Shown here one piece after another: positions 28,401 through 40,400 of a stretch of DNA of 64,000 nucleotides. Numbering within the stretch: position 1 is the stretch's first letter; each line of letters opens with the position of its first letter. The DNA lies in NCBI GenBank assembly GCA_016785225.1, contig JAFBJZ010000625.1:248001-312000 (forward strand), read 5' to 3'. The DNA is from Psettodes erumei (Eukaryota; Chordata; Actinopteri; Pleuronectiformes; Psettodidae). The position numbers and the translations under genes were made by a program. The notes under the pieces are model-generated. The model had not been told where the DNA came from and did no database searches. It saw only the letters and a list, made by a program, of their open reading frames with translations.

Positions 28401-31400
28401 CGACTGCTGCCTCATTTAGCTCAAGAGACCAAAGCATCGACAACTGCGGGCAACTGCCTTTGAAAACAAGAGCTTATCATCAAACATTGTCCGTAGCCCA
28501 TTGCAAATTGATTATCTGTGTGTTGCTATGGTTACCTTTCAGTCAGATACCTGAACATAATCTTACAGGCCGCGCACACATCGTGGCTCCTCGCGAGCAA
28601 TTCTGAGCCGCTGCCGGTGAAGCCAATAGTGATCAAAGATGAGACCAATGATGATGGGGATCAGTTTAACGTTGTGTCTGCATGTAATTATGTTGACGCA
28701 ATTGAACTCAGTCCTGTTTTGGGGTTTTTTTCTTTTGAGGGAATATCTTTTGGACGACTGGCGTTTCATCCTGTGCAAAGCAGCACCAAATTTATACCAT
28801 TTATAACCTGCCAGGATTTTGCAGCAGGTATTGTGAACTCATTTTTCTTCTTCTCTCTTAACTTTTCAGCTGAGATTGGGGACTTCGAGGAGAGTCAGTG
28901 CCGGTCACACCTCCTCAACAACAACTACATCCCCGATCAAATGCCGCTGATTGACAAGATCATGGAGTTTCACTCAAAGAACATGTGAGTGCCTGGAACC
29001 GGAGAGCTGCTCGCTCTGCGCAATCTTATAACGAGGCAGTTCTTGGATCCAGTTTCTCCTTAACTGTGCTCATGAGGTCACTGACGCCATCACAAATTAT
29101 GCTCAACCCAAATTATTATCTTCACCCGTAAACAGGAAAAGTTGTTTCAGACCTTGTGCATGTCGTGCAGAGGAATTTTATTTTTTTTCAAGCGACACAT
29201 TCTGGAAACCAGCCATCGAACAAACTGAGTCGTAGATCAACTCAGAGAAGCCGCTCTTTGAAAGTTGTTTTACAGTTTCTGGCCAGGGGAGAGGATGTGA
29301 GTTTGACTATTGCTCCAACTGCAAAAGGCTGCATTTCTTAAAAAAGAGGACTGAAACACACCGCACGCAGCTGTCAGTTAAAAACCCATATTTTCAGAGC
29401 TGGTCTCAGGTGTCTATCGCAGAAGTTTGTGTGATGTGAAGTTGAGTATTGAGCTTGGCTCTTCAGGCACTAAGAAAACACTGTCTGCCTCCAGTTTGAG
29501 AGCGCTCTCTATCACTGGAGACCTTCCGTATCTCCTCCCACCATCCTGCCCCAAAATGTCAAACTCATCAGTGCGCAGGTTTGAATGCGAGCCAAAGCTT
29601 GGCCTACCCTCATCTCACCTCGACATTGCAGTGAGCAGTGTCAGAGATGGACACACAGTGGGCGGCTGCTGGTACATGAAAGGAGCTCGATTAGATTTGA
29701 CTGCTCCCTTCGACTTGCCTTTTTCTTTCTCCCTCCCCAGGGCTTTCTTAGTTGATAACTGCAACTGCAGTTCTTCTGGTTGGATGGCTGGCTGAGTGAA
29801 ATCTCTTATTAAGCGCCACACACAGGAAACAGGAAGGCTTATCCACTGATAAGAATTTGGAAAGTTAGTTAGTGTTCGCAACCCCCTCCCCGACGCCCCC
29901 ACCCCCCCGCGCCGCTGCTCCAAAAGTTCAAATAAACACAAGGAACCTGGATCCACTCGGATTTGGTCTTTCACCTCAATTACTGAGACACGCAGCAGGG
30001 TGATAAGACAGGATTTCATTTATTTGTCTAAAAATGTGCTGAAAGAATGATGACTGCTGTGGTTTGCTCTTGTTAAGTCAGTTAAGGAAAAGGTAGCAGG
30101 TCTCATATTCTATATATATCGATTTTTAATATCTGCATGAGAGAAAAGACGGAGTGGAAGTAACATACATGAAGCATGTGACTTAAATTCCACTTCAAAT
30201 GGCAGCAGACAAAAACATTAGATATACGTGGGCCAATGAGAAAAACTGGAACATTGCACCAACCTTCCCACACGGTTTTCCATTGTTTGAGAGCTCTTTT
30301 AACAACGCCCGTCCATATTGTCACAGCAGTAGTGGAAAAAGATGCAGTAATTTGCATTTTCTCCTGCAGAAGGTCTGGAATTTCTGTTGAAACTTCCGGT
30401 GGAAACGTGACTACAGATAAGCTACCATCAACCCTTCTGAGTAGACTCAGTTGATTGTTGGTTTTGAACATTCCTGGGATTTATGGAGTAAAGAAAATCT
30501 AAATTATCAGCAGCCTCTTCCTTAAACCTGTTACCGTTGTGTTTTGCGCCGCAGTGGTCAGACACCAGCAGAGTCAGACTATCAGTTACTCGAGGTGGCG
30601 CGCAGGCTGGAGATGTACGGGATTCGCCTTCACCCCGCCAAGGATCGAGAGGGCACGTGCTTGAGCCTGGCTGTGGCACACACCGGCGTCCTGGTCTTTC
30701 AGGTCAGTCCCACTCATTTGCAGGTCAACGCTTGCATGTATGTTTAATACAATTTGGCATAAGAAGAAGAAAGTCATATGCAAATGCCGCGGGTTCCATT
30801 GCGATGAGCATTTTTGCGTTCGGTCATTTGTGTTTCACAATTTACTTTCATGGACAGTGCTTTTTTGGTGGGGGGGGTGAAGCCTGGATTAAACGTTTAT
30901 TCCCTTTTTCATCACTGCAGGGACACACTAAGATTAATGCCTTCAACTGGTCTAAAGTTCGGAAACTCAGCTTCAAGAGAAAACGTTTCCTCATCAAGCT
31001 GAGGCCGGATTTAAATGTGAGTTATCTCGCCGAATTGTACTGCGTGTAATGAAGTCACACCCTAAATGTAATCTCATGTCATAAATGTAACGCTCCCTGT
31101 TGCACCAGAGTTCATATCAGGACACTCTGGAGTTTCTGATGGCCAGCAGGGACTGTTGTAAAGTCTTCTGGAAGATCTGCGTGGAATACCACGCCTTCTT
31201 CCGCCTCTTCGAGGAGCCCAAGCCCAAGCCCAAGCCTGTGCTCTTCACGCGAGGTTCCTCCTTCAGATTCAGGTTAGAGAGCGCGCCTCATAAAACCTGC
31301 GTCTCCCGCGGCTCTGCGTGAATGGCTCATCATACCCCTGTGCGTCTCTCCGCAGCGGTCGCACTCAGAAGCAGGTGATTGATTACGTGAGGGAGTCGGA

Positions 31401-34400
31401 GTTCCGAAAGATCCCGTTCGAAAGGTAAAAGTCTGCACACATAGTCGACATCGTCGTCGGGTGCGAGGGCCGCGCGAACACTCACCCTCGACAAATCCGT
31501 CTGTCTGCTAGGAAACACAGCCGCGTCCAACACAACAGCCGCCTGTCGCCGCTGCCTTCTCCTCGCCACCATGAAGTGCCAACAGAAGTGAGTGTCTTTT
31601 GTCTTTTAAGTGCATCTGTAGTGGACATGTTACATGTTAATTATATTATGCTTCCATTTCCGCCACGAAAGCCGTTATGCTGCCCTGTTATGTTTCTCTT
31701 CTGAAAGGAAACAGGAGACTACGAGACACTTGTGAAAGAGATGAAAGTGTATTTATTGAGAAAAGTTTTGACAGATGTGGTCGCTCCACAGGTTGCCTTC
31801 ACGTCACACAGAATTAATCAGTAGTTATTAATAATCACCACTAACATGAATAAACTGTACTGATTTCAATGTCTGCCTCCGTCCGGTTCTGTCAGCGGGG
31901 CGCTCCGGCAGACAGGGTGGACTCTCCCTCTCAGCGCCAATGGAAGGAGCTGGCGCTGGTGAGCGCAGAGGACCCCTCGGCCTCACTGACGACGAGGGCG
32001 AGCCCCTCACCCCAGAGGAACGGCCACGAGGACAGAGCCGGGCCTGCGTCCAGGACAGAAGAGACGAGAAGCGGCTCAACCCCGCAGAGACACCACCCAG
32101 AGCATCTGAATACAGGTCCAGCATCTCGATATGCTGACGGCAGCAGCTCCTCCGTCCCTTACATTCACTGCAGTGATAAAGATGGTGTATATGACACAGG
32201 CAGGGACCAGGCTGCTAGGCTGAATCACAGCTATAGGGAGCAGGCCGTGCCTCTTAGGGGGTCTGGTTCTGGGAGCATTAACGGGTCTTTGCAGGCCCAG
32301 CAAGAACACTTCCTGGGTAGGGTGCGATACAGGGAGTCTCCTTTGTCTTCTAAAGGGTTGCCTGACATGAGCCAAGAGTTAGATGAGACTCACAGGCAGC
32401 CATACAAAAGACCTGACCAAAGTCTGGTCCATGGCACCATGGCGGACTTCAGCCCTCATACTAGAGAGAGGCATAGCAGCACAAGGAGTTTCGTCTCCGG
32501 TCCCGCCATGGACGCTTTCCATCAAGCAGCTCCCCTCAGTCACGCTGAGCACAACGGCTACGGCTCTGCTCCCCCTCAATTTGACGAGGGCAGGTTCTCC
32601 CCCACCCCGAGTCGCTCCCTGCGCTTACAGAAGCTCCACAAAATGCGCCACCATTGCGACACCGACATAAACCAGGCAGCTTCCCCGACGAGGCAGGAAC
32701 CACGTCCCGTCCTCACCCGGGCTGAACGAATGGCCGCCCTTGAGCGGCGCATGACGGCCAACGGGCTCTCGCCGCCGGGCGGTTCCAGGGCCAGCCCGGG
32801 GCAGAGGCGCTCAGGGCAGGCCGGCGCCACGCATGTGGGAGCGGTTCAAATGAACGACGGCTCCACCACCAGTGGCTCAGAGTCCAGCGAGTCTGAGGTG
32901 GAGACAAGCAGGGGCAGGTGCGGCAGCCCCCTGTCGTTTGGTGATCCAGTGGAGGCCAGCTCCCAGTCCCCCATACCCAGGAACAAGTTTTCCTTCGGCA
33001 GCCTCCAGCTGGACGAGGAGGCAGACGAGGACGGGTGCCATGCCTTTAGTGATGAGGATGGCGGGCAGATTTTCAGCTGTTAGCGCACAGATAACCCAAA
33101 AAATCTTGTCTGGGTCCAAAAGGTGTAGGAACACACTTCCTTAAGCACAGTACAAACTACTCAAAGCACTTTTGGAGCCCTTTCTCTTACTGGAAGCGGT
33201 TCCCCTTTGCAAGACCAATGGACGGCATGTGTTCAGGGTTTTCTTGTTTGCTGCAGTGGAGGGGCTTTATATTTCAGCCTTCCTCTTTGTTTTTGACACG
33301 ACCCCGCATTAACGCGCAAGTGCCACGTTAGGATGCAACACTGAATGTCAATTGTTTAAAGCTAAGGACACTACAGAGGTTAGTATAGTTGTATATCACC
33401 CACTTTTTTTCTCACACTCTCTGAGTTGGACTGGATCTTGTCTGTAGACTTCGCCTTTCAAGTCCGTGTTTTGTAGAGCAAGCGCTCAGTTCACTTTTTG
33501 TGTCAGTTGCCTTATGATTTCCCAAACGGGACTTGCACGTTACGGTATCATTCCGTAATGGTCAGCAAACACGGAGTGCTGGAGAGAGTTGGTCAAAACA
33601 CACTTTGCGGTCATAACCTATGTTTAGTGAAGTACCGAAAGACCCGCAGGATGTATAATGGTGGCAGTAATTGTTAAGCCTGGAGGCATATATTGTGAAC
33701 AATCTCGCCATCTCCTTATGTAATTAATACCGTTGTTGTGGCATCTGGCATTTGCAAAGCTGCTGTGAGAGCGGCGAACTCGGTCGCAGGTATTCAGTGT
33801 CAGTGTGGATCCATCTGCCGATTTGAGCGTCTGATTGGTGGTCTGTCCTCACCTCCCAGCAAGAAATACAACCTCCCAATATTTTAGTGAGCGTTGAGAG
33901 CAGCGGGTGCCGGCTCGGGCTGGGGGGGCACTCCGCCGGCAGTTTATGGCCCTCACGCTCGCCGCTGACGTCCCCCTCCGCACTTGACTCGTTGTTCGAG
34001 TATCTCTGGCAGTTATTTGGCACCGCGGAGCCAAGTCCTCCAGCAGCTGCGGTGTCCACGCATTTCGCAACAGAACTCCACTGCACCCCCCCCCCCGTTT
34101 TTTTTTTCTTTTGTACTTCTGTCTCCTCTGTCTTATTTGTGTTGTTTTATCTGTTTTGCGTAAGAGATGATCTTTCCGTCGCATTTCTGTTCTTTCCTCT
34201 TCTTTGTCCAGCGTTATGCACTTGTCTGTCAGCATGAAACTGTCGCAAATTGTATGTTTTTGGTTTTTTTCTGCATGTGAACCTGTTCTGTCACTCACTA
34301 TGTGTGTGTGTGTGTGTGTGTGAGGGGGGTGGGTGGGTTCCCCTTCTCTGCAGCGATCCAACGCTTGATTATTCCAAAGGAGAAAATAGAGAGCGTTGGG

Positions 34401-37400
34401 TTAAGGATGAGGGGGAGTTTGGGGATATGCCGGCAAATAGAAGCGGCGTTTTTCGTCGTTGCGTATGTGTGTGTGTGTGTGTGTGTGTGCGCGCGCAGTT
34501 TAAGGGCAACACCTCCAAGCGCACGGCCCCACGGCTCATCCATCACTGTCGACCGCTTTTTTCCCAAACGCGTTTAGCATCGACATCATGAAGCATGGCT
34601 GCAGTGCCACTCTTACGGGCATAGTTTAGATTTCCGAATTATTTGATGTTTGTGGCAGGACGGCTGGTGAACTTTTCAAAGCTGCACTGACAGTAATTAA
34701 TACAGCACCGCGAGGAGGGGAGACGAGTTTATCAGTGGGCGTTACTGGATCGCTGCGGTGTGAGGGAACCCTCTCAGGCGCCCACAGCTCTACCGTGGAC
34801 CTGGTGCAACTCTTTGCTGTACAAAAACAAGAGTCTAACATTTGTGTTTGCTGGGCTTCAATTCCCAGGTCCGTAGGTGAGATGTGTGTGTGTGTGTGTG
34901 TTTTAACTGGTGTTCCTCAGGAAGCGTGTCCAATGCATGCTGCGCTAAGCCACGGCCGAGGCATGCCGCCCTTCATGCTGCTCTGCCCTGGCCGCTCTCT
35001 GCATGTACTGCGCTGTATCCACTGTAACATACAGGTAGTGCTGTGCAGACACCTCACCTGTAATGTCACACTTTTCTATCACAGGTTAGAGAATTTAATG
35101 GTGTGCACTGTTAGAGTGACTCATTTCAAAGTGGTAGATGAATTATCAATTTTTACAGTAACTGTTATACAACGAGCAAGCAACACAATCAGATCTGTCT
35201 CACCAGGGTGTTTATCCAAAAATTTTTATATTCATCAGGTTATTTTATATGTATTTTAATGTGAGATGACACAGCAGAAGACTTTGCATTAATTCACACT
35301 TCTTCTTTCCCCCTCAGTCTCTCGTTCGGTCACTCACAGTGTCTCTCTGCACACTCACTGGGCTCTGACCTTTTTAATGCTGCTTTTCTCAGGATTTATA
35401 CTCGTTTAACAGTGTATGTTATTTCAGAGTCAATAAACATGACCTTTATGAAGAGTGAGATTTCTGAATCTTCTTTTTAAGATCCCAGAAGTTGCTTTTC
35501 TGGTGCTCGTATTAGATGCTAGACTTGTCCTCTTCGTCTTCCCTTTTAGTTTTGTAGTGTTGGTTGGTGAACGTCTCTTCATATCTTCATATATATATAT
35601 TTAAATAGTCATTTGTAGCAACCTACCCGAGTCATTCCTCCCCTCTTTTCTTGGTATGTCGAGCCAGTTGCAGCCATGAGCTGCACCGGTCTGCGTGCAT
35701 CGCTGTTGTTTGTACCGACACATCACGGGCCAGCAGAGAGAGAGAGAGAGAGATTTGGGCAAGTTGCAGCTGTAACGCAGTAAGTAAGCTGAGCGAACGT
35801 TGCCAGTGTAGATGACACTAAGTGTCCTGCAGTATGTGCCTCAGCTTGCGTATCGATTGACGTGGCGCAGACGCTGCCAGAGCTGTCTGGACTGTGGAGT
35901 GAGTCACGGCTGACTTTTCACTTTGTGCTGGCAGATCCCTCAGCCAGACGTGATTATGTTCCCTGTACAGCTGAGGAAGACTCTGATCCTGGGTCAGACT
36001 GTTTGTAAATACTAAAATAGTTAGGTGTAGTTTCCCAGGGGATTTTTTTTTTTTTGCCGAGTGGGATGATCAGTTGAATGATGGAAAGTTTAATTAGTTT
36101 CCAAATGTCACCACAGTACCCTAGGAAATTGACTTTTTGTCAAGCTCATTATTTTTATTTGCAGTTAATTTTTGAGTGGTATAAAACATATTTTTCTTTT
36201 CTTAGAAGGAAATACATTTGATGATCAAAACTATCTGTCAGTCTTCTATCCTTGACTTCATATCACTTCTCACAATCTGCAGAACTCTACCTGTCTGAAA
36301 GTAGGCGACTGCAAATGCTAAGAATATTTTTTCTCCCCCAGATCTTTTCTAATTGTTAAGTTATTATGCATATTTGAATCGTACTCACTTTGATCTTTTC
36401 CTCCTCTCGCTGCGGCGACACCGTGTGACACCGGGGGCAGGTGCAGTGCCCAACAGCCCTCGCCTGTCTGCGTCCCCCGGCCACCCCCACGGCATGGTCA
36501 ACGGTCAGAAGTCGCTGGATCTGTGCGGCCACAGTCCCGACGGGCGGCAGCCGTCCCCGCTCACCAGCCCGCTGCTCAACGACGCCTGCAGCGTTCGCAC
36601 CGACGATGAAGACGAGGTTCGCAGGAAGGTTTGTCATTAACAAAAAGCCCATCGATGAGTTGCTTTGTTCGTTGCATCAGTTGTTAAGGTTTTTTTTTTT
36701 TTTTTTAAAGTTGCACTTCAAAGCCATTGCCACATACTCAAAATAGCAGGGGGACCTACATTACGTGACCTCAATAAATTTCCACTGGGACTGAAGTAAA
36801 CTTACTAGAGAAATGGGTTAGACATGTAATACAACTCATGAGGCGCCATACTGCATAACTTATGACTCATGACTGGTAGTTCAGCGGTTTATGCTCAGTG
36901 TCCCCCCTTTACGCCTTCGCAGAGGTTTCCAACAGATCGGGCCTACTTCATCGCCAAGGAGCTGCTGACCACGGAAAGGACGTATCTGAAGGACCTGGAG
37001 GTGATAACCGTGGTAAGACAGGCCAAGGCCGCTCTCCAGCGTGCTGTTCCACTGTTTGTTTTCTCCTGCGCTGTCCTCTGGGTAGAAAACATTGATTATT
37101 CCGGTTAGCTGCTCCACTGCAGAGCGCCCGCCAAAACACGCAGTCAGACAGCGATACAGGGATATTTTGGCAGATGCGATTTTCATTTTCATTTTTTATT
37201 CATTCCCTGCACTCCTGCCTTGAAATGCATTTATCCTTCTCACTCAAGGCTGTGAATGCTAAACTGTGTTTGTGTTAAAAGAGATAGATGGATTTAGCTG
37301 CACGTGACTCCCTGTTTCAGTCTGTTCCTTCAGCTTCCACTCTCTCCCCACAAGCATCGAGACACCATTTCATTTAATAATATTGCAAAGGAAATGCCGC

Positions 37401-40400
37401 AGAAAACAGGATATTAAATGCACGACACAGCTCCTTCAGCTGCAAAACAAAGAGGGATGTTCTTTTCGAGGTTGCAGTGAAGCGCTGCTGTTGTCGGATT
37501 CTGTACACGCGAGCCGAGAGAAGGCATCACCCCCTTTTCACTGGCGGGGTTTAAAGGCTGCAGCGTTTCTCGTCTCGTAAGCCTTTCACACATCTCATAA
37601 ATATTTGGGTTGGCTCTTGTCCTTGTTTCAGGCGCGCGTGTGTGTGTGTGTGTCCCTGTCTTCCCATACAACTGGATGGTAATGCTGCCGTTCGGGGGTG
37701 AAGTCATCTGAGCAGCAGCTGGTGCCTCTTCTCAAACCCTTCGAGAAACACTCGTGTTTCAAAAAAACCACTTCCCTTTCCCATCACGCCAGCTAAATAA
37801 AGCTGTTCTCCGTCCGCCATGGCCCCAAAACAAGTGCGACATTCAGCTCCAGTCTGACTTAATGAAACGATAGTGTTTGGAATGATTGACTATTGATTCC
37901 TAGTCATTCGTCCTCAGGCAATTAAAGGACTTAAGACTTCAGAGGGCTGAGGTGCAACAACAGAAACAAAGGAAAGGGGCTTTTGGAAGAATCCTGCGAG
38001 AATCTGCTATAACAAAGTGATGAGCAGTGGCATTCTTATGATCCTGAACAGGCTAGTCTGGACTAACTTTTTACATTACAACAAGAATCAGCAAATAGTA
38101 TCATGCTTATCACATGTCATCAGCTATTAAACTTTTTCATACATGCTACATCTAAGTGGTGGTTGTACATGGTTGCTTTATCTGTTGTCATCCAAAATCA
38201 CAAATTTGCCTTGAAAGCTTCACAATGAGCGCAGCATATGGCAAAAACTTATTATGGTAGTGTCCCTCTGTTTCAAAAACTCCCAAATCCATCACAGTGT
38301 TTTTAACTTTCCTTTAAGGATGATGGTTCATATTTTGGTGTTTGGGGAAATGTGTGGATGTGTGGATGTAAAACATTTGAAACAGATAAAACTAAAGGAG
38401 TTTCGGCATGTGTAATGGTTTGGAGGCTCACTTCGAGCATGCATTTGTGATCGCAGTCTTTTCAGAGTGCCGTGGGACAAGACGAGGACACTCCAGACTC
38501 CCTGAAGAGCATCGTCCACTCCACCTTCGAGCCTCTGCACAAGTTCCACACAGGTTTTCTCAGGGAGGTGGAGCAGAGGCTGGCTCTGTGGTGAGACCCC
38601 CCCCCCCACACACACACACACACACACTCAAAAAACTCCAGAACGAGTCCAGTGATATGTTGGATCGATTTTAGTCCAATCTCCCACAATTTCTGCTCGT
38701 TTTTCTAATGAGTTTTCATTGGCTTTTAGTCTGAGAGAGCAACCCAGCCCCTTTAGTTGACCTGAGGAGCCATCGTCTCCATGGCAACAGTCATGCTGCA
38801 CTATGGCCGGCTCTTTTCTTGCCTGTGGGTTTCTGCTGTCTGATCTCCTTAATGATGTTGTGCTTTATCTAACATGCACTGAGTCACGTGCACGCACATT
38901 CAGACGTGCAGACGTGCAGACACGTGGACGGTGATGCATAAAGCCTCTCAGTGTACTGTCTGTGTACGCCCATTAACTCCAGACACAGTGTTGTTATTTC
39001 AAAGCCAAAGTCGGCGAGTCAGCCTTAGAACTCCAAATTAAAGCTGGAAGTCGTATCAAGTCAGTGGTGCTGATAAGAACCACATGCAAATGTGTATGCA
39101 AATGATCCAGCTCTACATGCCTCTTCGTTGGCTTTGCATATTCAAATACTGTAGATATGAGTTAGATATGCACCGTCGTCGCTGTGACCATGATTAGAAA
39201 GCTGTCTGTCATAGACGAAGAGGAACGTGTTTTACAGACCATGATATGTTTTCCTTTAAAGCAACCACTACAATGCTGCGCCCAATTAGAAAAAATCTTC
39301 AAAATGAGTCCAGTAATGGCAGCCCATTACTGTTGCTCCCCACATGGGGAACGTCATACTCAAGGGAGACACCTGCTGGTGGGTTTCCCTCAGAGTTTAA
39401 AGAGCTCTCTCCCAACTTCATTGGAATTTTTCTTACATCTGAATAATCAATGGGCTGTAAGTGCTTTCCTGTAGCTTAGTCAACTACTTCGCTGTCGAGG
39501 ATAATATCATTAATAATACACACAGAATAATAGAAATTGCTTTACAGGTAAAAAAAAAAAAAAAAGAAAAGCAGGCAATGTTAACCAAATTGAATAATGT
39601 CATTAAAATACCTGCAATAAAAATGCATTTTCAGGAGCAATAAATAAGAAGAAAGGCAATTTATAAGATGTTATTTACAAAAAAAACATTCAATAAAAAG
39701 ATACTGTATATTTAGAAGGATCCAAAAAAAAATACATCTTGCAAGGGGTTTATTGGGTGAGTCACTCCAAAGTTGAGGTGATTTCAAAGCAAAAGCTTGG
39801 CTCCAACAATGACTCCATAATGTTTCAGAGGTAAAAACTGCTGATGTTGATCTGTTTTAGGGAAGGACGTTCCAATGCTCACATCAAAGGAGACAACCAA
39901 CGCATCGGAGATGTCATGTTGAAGAACCTTCAAGGTTTGAAGGTGAGGAGCAACTGTAAAGTAGATGTGTAAGAATGGTGATGCACTGATACTCATATTT
40001 GTGTTAATCTGTCCACAGCCGCTGACAGCAAACATGCACAAGCAGTCCGAAGTTCTGCTGGAGCTGGAGAAAGGCGTGCAGAGTGTCTCGCAAGTTGGAG
40101 GGTCTGTGCAGGGACTTTGAGCTGCAAAAAGTGTGTTACATCCCCCTCAACGTCTTCATTCTGCGGCCCCTGCACCGCCTCATTCACTACAAGCAGATTC
40201 TGGAACGCCTGTGCAAACACTACCCGGCTACTCATGTGGACTTCAGGGACTGCAGAGGTACTAAACTCACACTGACATCCATAGGTCTTCTGGTGCGGCA
40301 GAAATATTTAACAGGCAATGTCCAATGATTTCTTCATTGTGTCTGGTCTGCAGCTGCTCTGGCAGACGTGTCTGAGGTGGTGGAGCAGCTCCAGGGAAGC

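Larger units (their letters stand above)
33084..35455 (+). other. farp1: Candidate 3'UTR of the short farp1 form (otherwise intron)
   Basis: This stretch follows the stop at 33083. The first canonical AATAAA that I find downstream is at 35432-35437. It contains sense-strand GT (UG in RNA) tracts at 34301-34322, 34466-34489 and 34883-34901. It is either the 3'UTR of a FERM-only mRNA or part of the 4.3-kb intron of the full-length mRNA. Confidence 0.45.
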
